A stretch of DNA of 64,000 nt from contig JAJTUP010000085.1 of the NCBI GenBank assembly GCA_021399435.1, positions 1 through 64,000 of the forward strand. The letters run 5' to 3'. The notes under the pieces are model-generated. The model was not told the DNA's origin. It made no database searches and saw only the letters and a program-made list of their open reading frames with translations. The position numbers were made by a program, and so were the translations under genes. The stretch comes from Diaporthe sp. PMI_573. Lineage: Eukaryota > Ascomycota > Sordariomycetes > Diaporthales > Diaporthaceae. Positions 53,028 to 63,739 of this stretch are shown here, one piece after another. Position 1 is the first letter of the stretch, and every line of letters begins with the position of its first letter.

Positions 53028-56000
53028 ATGGCATCTTCGAATCTCATCAAGCGCCTAAAGGACTCCTTGCGACACAGAAACAGCAATGCCAGTGATGGGC
53101 GACGTGCTCAGACACCTGTGCCACCTGAAGGTGCCAGCTCCTCAGTCGCTGATGTGTCCCAAAGCTCGCCGTCTCCCAACCATCTAGGGACCCCACACTC
53201 TAGGACGGAGCAACCTCAAGCTGCCGGATCGATCGCCTCTGCCACGCCCGATCAAGCTCCGAGTTCAACAGTGCCTCCCGCCCCGCCGTCCCCTCAAACG
53301 ACAACATTACGACGTGACGCCGGGTGGTCGCTATGGACCCGTGCCTACGAGGGTCTCTGCGAGAAGGACAGGCCACTGGTGGACCAATATGAGAAACTGC
53401 TTTCAAAGGAGCTACCAAAAGATGGTATATCTTTATTATAGCCCTATCTTGTATATTTCATCTGACAGTCTCCCAGCCACCGGCACCACTGCTTCACAGG
53501 ATACAACCGGCCAGGTTGAGACCTTAGGCCTTGCTAAAAACCGCATCAGCACCGACCCCGATACCCGCCAGGCCCAACTCAAGAAGATCACCGACAATGG
53601 CATACGCCGAGCCGAGGAGAAGCAGATCGAATATACTGTATTCGGCCACAACTTTGTTCTAAGGGACCAGGTCTCACAAGCAGCTCACTTTATCAAAAAT
53701 GTGAAGGGCCTTGTTGACGAGGCTGTCAAGGTGTCCCCTGAGGCATCCCTTGCCTGGGCCGGCGTCTGTGTTCTCCTCCCGGTCTTCACAAACCAGAGTG
53801 CAGCAGAGCAAGCTAACAGTGACGGATTGACATATGTTACCTCTCGCATCCGCTTCTACGTCGAGCTTGAACATCTCCTTTGGCCCGAGAATCTTGAGAC
53901 TCGGGGTTCAATGGAGGAGTTTGAGAGCCATCTCATCGACCTATACCAGCACATCCTCGAATTCCAGATCAAGACCGTTCGACGATTCTATCAGAGTTGG
54001 CTTGCTAAAGCGAGTCGAGATGCGATCCGCCTTGATGATTGGGCAGGAATGGTTTCCAAGATTCAGGAAAAGGAACAGATTGTGCAAGGTGAATCAAACA
54101 TGATGAACACCATTGCTTCCCGGAACAGACTAGGAAACATTCATAGGGCAGCAGAAGAACAAGGTGGAATCCTACGCGCCTTACTATCAGTTGGAAGGGA
54201 GCAGCTGCAGATTTCTACACAGCACAGAGACATTTCATCTCAGCAGCTCGCTGAAAACATACGCACAAAGCACGTCTTGTCTTCCAAATTCGCAGGCTTG
54301 CGCTAACAATCAGATAGCCGAATTCTCGAGGATCGCCCCATAGACCTTCCTATCGTTCACGAAGCGCGATACGACAGTGCAGACGTTCAAGGCAGCCCAA
54401 AGTGCGATGAGGGCACTCGAATTCGCATCCAGCAAACAATCACCCAATGGGCAGATAACCCGTCCGCCGAACCTCTCTTTTGGCTTGGGGGCCCTGCAGG
54501 GACCGGCAAGTCCACCATCGCACGCACTGTGGCCGATGCTTTTCACGGTAAAAAGCGACTGGCTGCTGGCTACTTCTTCAAGAGGGGGGAGCAGGGCCGC
54601 AATGACACCAGCCGACTGTTTCCCACCCTTGCCATGCAGCTGGCTGAGGCGGATCCTTCCTTCAAGGGCTGTCTTCGGAAATCCCTTGACAATCTTGGTC
54701 AAGAGGCAGTAGAAAAGAAGGCTCTTGAATTCCAATTCGAAAAGCTCCTATGGCTCCCTATGACAGGTCTTCCCTCTACCGACACACGCCAACTGCCAAA
54801 GGTGATCGTTATCGACGCATTGGACGAGTGTGAGCGCCCTGAACACCTCTCACAGGTTCTGGCCCTGGCATCTAAGCTCTGTACTGTTAATACGGTATGC
54901 TTGCGCGTATTGCTCACAAGCAGGGCTACCCCTGACATTGTGGATGCTCGCCGGGAGATTTGCTATCGAAATCTGGACCTCACAGAGGAGCGCCGAGAGG
55001 AAACGCGAACTGATATTGCTACCTTTCTCAATCAGAGATTCACCAGCATTAGAATGAAGTGGGATATACGGGAGGCCTGGCCAGAACATGGGCAACTAAC
55101 TCGCCTAATAGATTTATCAACAACTCCCTCACCTCTGTTTATTTATGCAGCAACTCTGTGTCGCTTCATCGATGAGGAAAGGGAGGATCCAATGGAGCAA
55201 TTGGATCTCTGGCTTCAGCAATGCGACAGCAACGCACCTCAACTAGATCAGATCTATCAGCCAATCCTACACTATGTGCTGTTCGGCAGCTACAACACGC
55301 TTGAGAAACCAAAACCATTGGCTGAAAATCATCGGGCGGAATTTTTCGATGTCCTAGGGGCTGTTGTCCTCGTCGCTACTCCTCTCTCCCGCCAAGCAAT
55401 CGCATCCCTCCTCAGCATACCAACACGTCGAGTCAACTTGCGGCTACGAAATCTGCATGCGGTCCTGAACGCTCCTAAGAATCTTGTTTCCCCCATACGA
55501 CTCCTCCATAAGTCATTCAGCGACTTCCTTCTCAGCCAAGAAGACTCTGGGTCTACCGGTTACCGACTAAACGCCGAAGAAACACACGCTATGCTAGCGA
55601 CAAAATGCATTCAGCGCATGCAAAAGGGACTGAAACAGGACATTTGCGACATTCAAAAGCTGGGTGCGTCCAGAGACGACATCGACCAAAAGGACATAGA
55701 TGGCAACATCCCTGCAGACCTCCGGTATGCCTGCCTCTACTGGGTTTACCACTTGCAGCGCAGCGGACGAGCGATGCATGATGACGTTATTGCGTTTCTC
55801 TACGAGCACTTTCTTAACTGGCTCGAGGCTCTCTCACTTCTGGGAAGGCTTTCAGATGGCGCCCTAGCGCTAAGGGAGCTCCGTGAGATGATAGAGGTCA
55901 GTACAGTCTCGATCTGAAAGCATTCTTTGGCTAACTTGTATGACACTTTCCCAAGACGAACTCAGAGCTGGGTGACTTCCTCAAGGATGCTTCTAGGATT

Positions 56001-57836
56001 ATCTCGAGCTTTGGATCAATCATTGAACACGCGCCTCTCCAGACATACAGCACTCTGCTTTTATTCTCTCCCGTCCAAAGCCGAGTACGACAAAGGTTTT
56101 GGGAGCAACGGCTGCCGAGCCTCTCTACTGTTCAAGGCGTAAAGTCTCACTGGGACTCACACCAGCAAACGCTCGAGGGCCATGATGGCTGGGTTCGCTC
56201 AGTAGCCTTCTCGCCCGACGGCCAGACGCTGGCATCGGGGTCTGATGACAAGACGGTCCGGCTCTGGGACGTGGCCACGGGCGCCCAGAAGCAGATGCTC
56301 GAGGGCCATGATCACTTGGTTTTCTCAGTAGCCTTCTCGCCCGACGGCCAGACGCTGGCATCGGGGTCTTGGGACAAGACGGTCCGGCTCTGGGACGTGG
56401 CCACGGGCGCCCAGAAGCAGATGCTCGAGGGCCATGATCGCTGGGTTTTCTCAGTAGCCTTCTCGCCCGACGGCCAGACGCTGGCATCGGGGTCTGATGA
56501 CAAGACGGTCCGGCTCTGGGACGTGGCCACGGGCGCCCAGAAGCAGATGCTCGAGGGCCATGATCGCTGGGTTAGCTCAGTAGCCTTCTCGCCCGACGGC
56601 CAGACGCTGGCATCAGGGTCTGATGACACGGTCCGGCTCTGGGACGTGGCCACGGGCGCCCAGAAGCAGACGCTCGAGGGCCATGATGGCCGGGTTAGCT
56701 CAGTAGCCTTCTCGCCCGACGGCCAGACGCTGGCATCAGGGTCTGATGACGAGACGGTCCGGCTCTGGGACGTGGCCACGGGCGCCCAGAAGCAGATGCT
56801 CGAGGGCCATGATGGCCGGGTTAGCTCAGTAGCCTTCTCGCCCGACGGCCAGACGCTGGCATCGGGGTCTGATGACGTAGCCTTCACGCCCGACGGCCAG
56901 ATGCTAGCATCGTGGTCTTATGACAAGACGGTCCGGCTCTGGGATGTGGCCACGGGCGCCCAGAAGCAGATACTCGAGGGCCATGATGGCTGGGTTAGCT
57001 CAGTAGCCTTCTCGCCCGACGGCCAGACGCTGGCATCGGGGTCTGATGACAAGACGGTCCGGCTCTGGGACGTGGCCACGGGCGCCCAGAAGCAGATGCT
57101 TGAGGGCCATGATCGCCAGGTTAGCTCAGTAGCCTTCTCGCCCGACGGCCAGACACTGGCATCGGGGTCTTGGGACGAGACGGTCCGGCTCTGGGACGTG
57201 GCCACGGGCGCCCAGAAGCAGACGCTCGAGGGCCATGATGGCCGGGTTAGCTCAGTAGCCTTCTCGCCCGACGGCCAGACGCTGGCATCAGGGTCTGATG
57301 ACGAGACGGTCCGGCTCTGGGACGTGGCCACAGGCGCCCAGAAGCAGATGCTCGAGGGCCATGATCGCTGGGTTAGCTCAGTAGCCTTCTCGCCCGACGG
57401 CCAGACGCTGGCATCGGGGTCTGATGACGTAGCCTTCTTGCCCGACGGCCAGACGCTGGCATCGGGGTCTTGGGACAAGACGGTCCGGCTCTGGGACGTG
57501 GCCACGGGCGCCCAGAAGCAGACGCTCGAGGGCTTTACTCAAAGTCTCACGTTTAACCCATTACCCAGTACACAACTGGTTACTGATTTTGGAATAATCG
57601 ACTTACTCCCAGGTTCTCTAGCGAGTGAAGCACCCACCCCTAGGGAATCAACAGCACAGCTAGTTATTGACAGAATCGGCCTGAGCTATAACAAGACCTG
57701 GATTGTCAGAGGCAACAAGAGAATTATTTGGCTCCCTCCAGAATACAGACCAACGGTATCAGCTGTCAAAGACTCAATGCTCTGTATCGGATCTACTAAA
57801 GGCTATGTATGTTGGTTCACAAATCTGTATGGGTAA
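53028..57836 (+). CDS. NACHT-WD40 NLR (NWD/HET-E-like), best-preserved copy
   Basis: Such NLRs detect non-self or altered self through the WD40 propeller and signal by NACHT-driven oligomerisation. Exon 1 (53028-53424) encodes a Ser/Pro-rich leader and the start of the NACHT_N domain (WSLWTRAYEGLCEKDRPLVDQ). Intron 1 (53425-53476; GTATAT, CTGAC, CCCAG) joins LPKD-ATGTTASQ. Exon 2 carries the rest of NACHT_N, the P-loop GPAGTGKST at about residue 471 and Walker B VIVIDALDECE at about 575. A 59-bp intron (55897-55955; GTCAGT, GCTAAC, CCAAG) joins MIE-TNSELGDF. The last exon holds about ten WD40 repeats (about residues 1010-1465) and a conserved tail. One in-frame TAA at 54304 sits in CGCTAACA. 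It may be the branch point of a further small intron, or a true nonsense codon that would split the gene before NACHT. Confidence 0.8.
56160..57535 (+). repeat. WD40 repeat array, about ten near-identical 126-bp units
   Basis: Units of 42 codons repeat as LEGHDxxVxSVAFSPDGQ - TLASGSxDxTVRLWD - VATGAQKQ. Ten units start with GHD. Two further partial units (VAFTPDGQMLASWSYD near 56877 and VAFLPDGQTLASGSWD near 57428) look like products of unequal recombination that removed part of a repeat. One unit (near 56630) lacks a codon in SDDTVRLWD. Differences among units fall mainly at the two residues after GHD, the residue before SVAF, and the D/W and K/E positions in GSxDxTV. The rest is almost invariant at DNA level. 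Confidence 0.92.
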
Positions 57837-60184
57837 TCCTGGAAAACTTTAGGAGCGCAATTGCAAACATTACTTCCTATTAACCTTATTATTTTTCCTC
57901 ATAGCGTGACATAAGCTGGGCCTGGGGGAGCAGATTACTCTAATAGATTCTACAGTGTTCTTTTCGTGATTATATTCCAAGGACTTATTACATAAGTCTG
58001 ATGACATCACGTAGCAGGCGTTTTGAACACAGCTGCATGAACTAAGTCACTCGTCCATAACTCTGGGTGTACACAGTGCTAAATTTACAAACTTAGCACT
58101 GTGTGGGGCGCACTAAGAAACTTGAAGAGTGTTTGAAAAGAGGAAGCTGTTTATGCTCCAAACTGTAGACTTTCTGGTGGTTGAAAAGACGCCTATGCGC
58201 CCGGTTTTGACCACAACGAATCAAAATTACGCTCCTACTTGTTGCGTTTATATTTGTTATATCAGCTTAAAAGAGTTGTGAATTATTCCTGGACTACAGT
58301 AGTTGTCGAACAGTGATTATGGATGCAGTCCGTCGTCTCCACGTGGAAATACCTGCTGCGCCGGACACCGTACAGGAAAGGAGGAGGCCTGCAAAGGTAG
58401 GGCCTGCTGAAAGGGTCGAGCTTGGTGGAGAGGGCAATTCGATGCTTGTGGCCCGCGGCCTCTGCGGCCTGTCGTTTCCCCTGTTCCACTGGGCTTTGGT
58501 CTGCTCCATCGAGATCTTGGACTTTTTGCCACGGCCCCACCGAGCTACCGAGCAGCCACCGGGCCCCCCAGTGCGAAAATCTCGGGCTGGTATGAGAAAT
58601 CGAGGATTAGGCTGTCACAACCCAGCCTGCTTGCCCATTGGCCAGACATCCGGCGCATGTTCCGTTGGGTATGATTAGCTTTTCAGGGATGTTTTGCCTC
58701 GACCGGGTCCTTTGCACAACGCAACCCTAATGGAACCTGGGGGATTTTGATTATGAATGACAACAGGAGGACGTGTTGAAGATGGGCAGGTATGGGCCAA
58801 GATGTGCAACAAATGCATTGTATATTTCCAGGCTACGTCAACGGTCGAGACACACGTTACGCGCATCCGCTGCATGGACTAGTCGAAATTCAGTAAGTGG
58901 GCTAGGGGCATAGGTACATGTTCCAGACGGTGTACGGAGTATATCTCATCGCGCCTTTCGCCCAATCAGCCTCCATTCGGGAACAGAGTCCGAGACCAAT
59001 CAGATGGGCCGGTCCCTCGCCTCCCTCTTTGTGGGACCGCACCCCGAATATGATCTACAATGATATCAACTGGAAGCAGTTCGTGTCTTTATCATACACC
59101 CTCCACGAGATCATTATCCATTGCAGCCCTCGATTTTCCGGTTGCTAGGTGGGTTGATCTCATCGGCATCTTTATCAGCCTCGCCACTCCGCCCGGGACC
59201 TTCTCCGGGGCCAATCAGACATGGTACATACGAATGGTCCCTCGCCCTTTGCGGGACTGGGGCATTGCTCGCGCATCCGCGAGCGAATTCTCTTGAGTAA
59301 TGCATGTTGAGAATCTGGTAGTACTAGTAAGGAAGAGGAGGCGCATCGCGTTCGCAGGTCTGAACATATGTAGCGACAGCTTCGATCTAAGGCACGCTGT
59401 GACGTAGGATCGACAGTGGAATCTTGGTACCATTATCAAACATGACATCTTGCCATTAAGCTCCTCCAGTACCTACATAAGGATATCTAAATGTTAACTT
59501 GGTACGAACTGGCTTTGTTAAGAATGGATCAGCACGTGAACAGGCACCAATTAACATTAAAGCATCCTTGCGTACTTTACTCCGTAGATTGCTGAAGATT
59601 TTATCCTTGTCGAGATTGCTAAGCGTTGTGTGTTTACGGAAACACTCCGTGCCACGGGCCAATCTTCCGGAGCATTTGCACCTACCGACATCTTAATTCT
59701 GATTTTGAGTTAATTGACAAGATGCTTCCCATCCATATATACTCAGCCCAGGTGAGAACCAGCATCAGGGTTGGTAAGCCTCCTGCAATGCAAACGCCGG
59801 GGTCGATTGCCTCAGTGCCGGCGTTCCAGACCCGTTGCTGTCCCCCTAAGCCTGATCGAACCTGAGCGAGGGAACTGCGTTCACTTGGCGCATCGCAGCA
59901 CGACACTTGCGAGGAGCTTCAAAGCCTTCCCAACACACTTCCCCTAGCTGATAGCCTTTTGCACGAATACTTACGTGTTGATAAAGTATTCACATGCTAG
60001 CGAATCACCAGATCAATATTGCGACAGCGTGACGTAAACATTAGAGCCAACGAAAATCGTCATGACGATCGCTCCGAGGGAATCAAGTTATACTTAAAGA
60101 GACCTATGACACGGCTCATGCGTATTATCTGATGAACTAACCGTTGTAATAATTCTTGACTTCACCCGACCTAGTGACAAGAAA
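57837..60184. other. 2.3-kb intergenic stretch, no gene recognised
   Basis: The first about 350 bp are 3' flank shared with the degenerate NLR copy. After that I see only short, unsupported frames. Two related GGTCCCTCGCC...GGGAC segments (about 59005 and 59235) suggest an old local repeat. Confidence 0.4.
58071..58104. other. 12-bp-stem hairpin downstream of the NLR gene
   Basis: ACACAGTGCTAA and TTAGCACTGTGT form a perfect stem with a 10-base loop, about 235 bp after the stop codon. The degenerate copy keeps a shortened version (28046-28080). It may be part of the 3' processing region; in eukaryotes it need not be a terminator. Confidence 0.55.
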
Positions 60185-60487
60185 ATGTCGCGTCAAGTCC
60201 GAGACAAGAACTCGCAAGCAATCAAAGAAGGGGATCACGTCTGGACTAATTTTCGAGGCGGTAAACGGGAAGGACAAGTGGAAAGAGTTGATGTTACCGA
60301 ACAAGATGCTCGCGAAGCAGCAGTAAAGAATCCACCCAAGGTGAACCGGACCGGCCCCCCCAAAAAAAAATCTCCAGTGATGTTCCACGTGTTAACTAAC
60401 CCTCTGCAGGTTACTTTCACGGATCAGCACGGGCACAAGGTCTCGCACAACCCGGAGACTTTGCAACACGGAAGCGGAAAGGAGTAG
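60185..60487 (+). CDS. small HVA1/Tudor-like protein, 2 exons
   Basis: Exon 1 is 60185-60340 and exon 2 is 60410-60487. The 69-bp intron has a GTGAAC donor, TTAACTAAC branch and CTGCAG acceptor, and gives 77 aa. The spliced protein reads IKEGDHVWTNFRGGKREGQVERV ... VKNPPK-VTFTDQHGHKVSHNPETL in adjoining blocks. That is the pattern of the small fungal hypervirulence-associated (HVA1) Tudor-like proteins, which occur across fungi and whose molecular role is not clear. The intron is a multiple of three without stops, so an unspliced reading is also open. The splice signals and the loss of a Pro/Lys-rich insert favour splicing. No signal peptide. Confidence 0.7.
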   Translation: MSRQVRDKNSQAIKEGDHVWTNFRGGKREGQVERVDVTEQDAREAAVKNPPKVNRTGPPKKKSPVMFHVLTNPLQVTFTDQHGHKVSHNPETLQHGSGKE

Positions 60488-60943
60488 CCTCAGAAAGAAC
60501 TAGGTGTAACTCAGAACGGTATTTTGCAAGGATAGCCACGACAATGGCTTACAAGAGTTCACTAGAGTTCACTAGAGGTTCTCCGGTATTGGCTTCTTAC
60601 GGCTTCGTTGCTAGCGTGGGGCGCCTTCCAGCGCAAGCAGTTCAGCCCACTCTAGTATGAGCAGTTGAATTACGCACCTCCTATAGAATACCACCACTAG
60701 TTCAGGTTTCTTCTCTGAGAACACGTACACATTTGCAATCTATATGGTTTACATGTATCCTTTTAGGCAATTACGAACTAACAAAGTCGGAAACCACCAT
60801 CTAACAGCTACTTCGTGGTGTGTCAATCTCCGACGTTGCCCTATTCTCTCAACGCAGGTGCTGGTTCCTTTATTGGTAAGGAGGGTCGAGCTGTAAAGTT
60901 AATAGCTATCGCTTTTAAGAATTCGAATCTCTTGTCTCCTAGA
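60488..60943. other. intergenic, no gene
   Basis: 3' flank of the HVA1-like gene followed by AT-rich sequence. A short direct repeat GAGTTCACTA occurs twice near 60556. No gene seen. Confidence 0.4.
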
Positions 60944-61012
60944 ATTAGTAACTCAATTGGTAGAGTATTTCCTTGTCACGGAAAGAGATATCGGTTCGAA
61001 TCCATGTGACTA
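60944..61012 (+). tRNA. tRNA-Asp(GTC)-like sequence, probably a relic
   Basis: A D-arm (ACTCAATTGGTAGAGT), a perfect anticodon arm (TTTCC TTGTCAC GGAAA, anticodon GTC) and a B-box-like GGTTCGAATCC are in order at tRNA spacing. The T stem pairs poorly and the acceptor stem only partly. The sequence looks more like an organelle- or bacterial-type tRNA than a fungal nuclear tRNA-Asp. A pogo element is inserted at the TA at its 3' end. Most likely a pseudo-tRNA or a mitochondrial-derived fragment. Confidence 0.35.
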
Positions 61013-62862
61013 ACGTCCCCGGCCCGGCTTCCGCCCCCCCCCTGATTCCGCCCCCCCCACATCCGCGTTCACGCGTGTACGCGTCTGCCCCCACCCTATA
61101 TAAACTCAACCATATCTTTCCGAGAGAATTTTTTCTGGTCACCAAACTTCTTCCAAGCATCAACCTAGTCATCATGAAGCCCTATGGGGAAGCCGAGATC
61201 CATGACGCCCTTGTTGCGTGCAGGGATGGAATGCCCGTCAAGCAGGCTTGCAGGACCTGGCATATCCCCCGTTCCACACTTCGCGATCGCCTCGCCGGCG
61301 CGCAAAGTCAGCGCGTTTCTCACGAACCTCAGAGGCCTCTTTCTGATGATCAGGAGGATCGATTGGCCCTATTCCTTATCAACCAAAGCAGCTTGGGCCA
61401 TGCGTTAACTCGCTGGGAAACGAGGGCTCTGGCAGCCCGAATGGCCTCGTCGGGGAAGGAGGTTGCTCCTCTCGGAAGGAAGTGGCTGAGGGCCTTCCTC
61501 CTTCGTTACCCTATCCTCCAAAGCCGTAAGTACCAGCGCGTTGAGGCTAAACGGCTAAGGGCAGCTACCAAAAAGAACGTTGGGTCGTGGTTTGACTTCA
61601 TGCAGTTGCCTATCGTGAAGGCAATTAAGCCGGCCAACCGATGGAATGCCGACGAGGGCGGGCTGATGGAGGGCAAGTCCGAGAAGGCGCTTACAATCGG
61701 CTATTCGGAAGGAAGCCAGCTTCTTCAGAAGGACTTTAATTCGAGAGCGTGGACCTTCTTCCTTGAGTGTATCTCCGCCACGGGCAAGTTCCTCGTCCCA
61801 CTCGTTATTTTTAAGGGACTCAGCATTCAGCAGCAGTGGTTTCCTATCGCCCTTGAAGATCACGAGGGCTGGCAGTTCACGGCGACGAAGAAGGGGTGGA
61901 TGGAGGAACCTATCGCTATCCACTGGCTTCGGAAGGTCTTCCTTCCTCAAACAGTACCAGAGGACCCATTAGAATGGCGCCTTCTCGTGATCGATGGGCA
62001 CCATACACATACAACGGTCGAGTTTATGTGGGAATGCTTCTCGAATAAGGTGTATATCGTTTTTTTGCCCGCCCATACTTCGCATATGCTGCAACCGCTC
62101 GATGTGGCGATCTTCGGCCCTCTAAAGCTCGCATTTAAGAAGCATCTCGATCACCAGGGAGGGCACGATTCGTCAACAGTCGTGGCAAAGAAACGGTTTC
62201 TTTATTGCTATCACAAGGCTCGAATTGACACTTTGACGGAAGCAAATATACGTTCTGGCTGGCGGGCGACTGGTCTCTGGCCAGTGTCTAAGCATAGGGC
62301 ACTCGGAAGCCACTTTATCGCCGATAATCGCGAGAAGGAAGCGAGATCGTTGGAATCTGGCGGTACCAATAGCTCCAGCAGCCATTTCTGCACTGATAAG
62401 TGTTTTTGTCGGCCTCGAGGGACCATTTTTGCGACCCCTAAGCGATCTCAAGACCTAAGGGGTATGGTGGCTCGGTATGCCCGTCAGAAGAATCTCAGCC
62501 CCACATCACGACTCCTCTTCAGGAAAATCCTCAAAAGTTGGGACCAGATAGACGTCGATCTGACGATGTCCTCACAAAAAGCCCGAGAGTTGGAAGCCCA
62601 GATTGAAGCCAGTAGGGTAGTCCGAAGGAAGAAGGTTCAACTTGACCCGAATGAACTTTTCGCCGATATCGAGGCCATTCGGAGGACTCAGATTGAAGCG
62701 GGGGTGGTATCAGAAGAAAGCGACGCTTCAGAAGAGTCGGAAACACCATCGGAAGCGAGGTCAACTATCGTGGTGGCGGCGTCGTCGGCGACGAGGCGAA
62801 GGGGGCGGTCGTGAGGGAAGGGGGCGGAATCAGGGGGGGGGCGGAAGCCGGGCCGGGGACGT
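61013..62862. mobile_element. pogo/Fot1-type transposon, apparently intact
   Basis: Inverted ends start ACGTCCCCGGCCCGGCTTCC and carry a TTCCGCCCCCCC motif twice. TA flanks both ends (61011-61012 and 62863-62864). Length 1850 bp. A TATATAAA box at about 61096 precedes the transposase ATG by about 75 bp. The transposase frame is undamaged. Among the pogo-type elements here it is the only one with ends, target duplication and coding sequence all intact. Confidence 0.92.
61174..62814 (+). CDS. pogo-type transposase (HTH_psq + DDE_1), intact
   Basis: 546 aa from ATG 61174, the first ATG after the TATA box; the frame is open further upstream, but that lies across the inverted repeat. The N-terminus is a psq-type HTH (EAEIHDALVACRDGMPVKQACRTWHIPRSTLRDRL in adjoining blocks: EAEIHDALVACRDG and CRTWHIPRSTLRDRL). 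Next comes a CENP-B-type HTH (LGRKWLRAFLLRYP). The DDE triad is Asp160 (RWNADEGG), Asp274 (LVIDGHHTHTT) and Asp310 (SHMLQPLDVAIFG). The C-terminal third is charged, coiled-coil-like (SQKARELEAQIEASRVVRRKK) and ends in an acidic Ser/Glu stretch. No nonsense codon or frameshift is seen, so transposition competence is plausible. Confidence 0.9.
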   Translation: MKPYGEAEIHDALVACRDGMPVKQACRTWHIPRSTLRDRLAGAQSQRVSHEPQRPLSDDQEDRLALFLINQSSLGHALTRWETRALAARMASSGKEVAPLGRKWLRAFLLRYPILQSRKYQRVEAKRLRAATKKNVGSWFDFMQLPIVKAIKPANRWNADEGGLMEGKSEKALTIGYSEGSQLLQKDFNSRAWTFFLECISATGKFLVPLVIFKGLSIQQQWFPIALEDHEGWQFTATKKGWMEEPIAIHWLRKVFLPQTVPEDPLEWRLLVIDGHHTHTTVEFMWECFSNKVYIVFLPAHTSHMLQPLDVAIFGPLKLAFKKHLDHQGGHDSSTVVAKKRFLYCYHKARIDTLTEANIRSGWRATGLWPVSKHRALGSHFIADNREKEARSLESGGTNSSSSHFCTDKCFCRPRGTIFATPKRSQDLRGMVARYARQKNLSPTSRLLFRKILKSWDQIDVDLTMSSQKARELEAQIEASRVVRRKKVQLDPNELFADIEAIRRTQIEAGVVSEESDASEESETPSEARSTIVVAASSATRRRGRS

Positions 62863-63739
62863 TACCGGTCTCCGGAGGGAATTTCATTCCCCGGCATACG
62901 GTGGCCAAAGGTATAGAACCCAATAATGATGAGTTGGAGAGGCTCTCAGCAGTCATAATCTCGCCAGTAGCAGACAGCCTGCATACCGTTTCGCCAGCCA
63001 ATCTCAATCCCCCCCGATATCGAGTCCGAAATGTCTGTCATTGACGGCAGCTACGCGGGGAAGTAAGCGAGTGACGAAACTCGTACTGGAGCTGCACGCG
63101 TGTGAGATCTTCTTGATGTTATTTAACGTATAAAGTATAAAGGGACCGCGTAGGAGAAAGATTACACTTTGACACCTATGCTAACACTGGACTGGATATT
63201 AGGGAGACCAGCTCTTAACAAGAAGCTCAAGAGTGATAGTCGGGTAGTCAGACATACGGCGGAGACCAAAACAGTCTCTCGACGCGATCCGTCGATGGGA
63301 TACAATGCGAAATGAACCGTGCGGAAAGCCCAACAAGTCTGCGTGAAGAAAAGTTTCGACGGTAAGTCAGGTCCTCCATCACAGAAACAGATGGTTCTGA
63401 TGTGTGCAATGTTTCATAGGTCGGAGCTTAAGCTTAAGGCTATTGTTGTTGATGGACATTCAATTTTGGGTAGTAGCGTATTCAGTGGCTGCAATCATGA
63501 TTGATCGTGACAGAAAAGTGTGAATTGAAATTTGAAGGTCATGGTCAATAAGAAAGGCTTAGTTTCCGGCCAGTTTGCTGCCATGACGGCGGAGTCATTC
63601 CGGTTCCCAACAACGATAGCCCTGTCTCCATTTGGCTTTCCATGCCTCCCCAACCTCGCAATAGCCTTGCTGGCGAAACCAACCTGTACCCGCTCCCTCC
63701 AATACTTGCTGAGCTCTACGGGAGAAGGTTTGTATTTCA
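62863..63739. other. intergenic, no gene recognised
   Basis: No supported gene. Short frames only, on both strands. Confidence 0.4.

Noticed and set aside
56312..57505. Long open frames antisense to the WD40 array
   Set aside because: They are Ser/Pro repeats that mirror the 126-bp units on the other strand; no independent coding signal.
56160..57535. CRISPR-like regular repeats
   Set aside because: The repeats are translated in frame as WD40 units with no unique spacers, in a eukaryotic gene.
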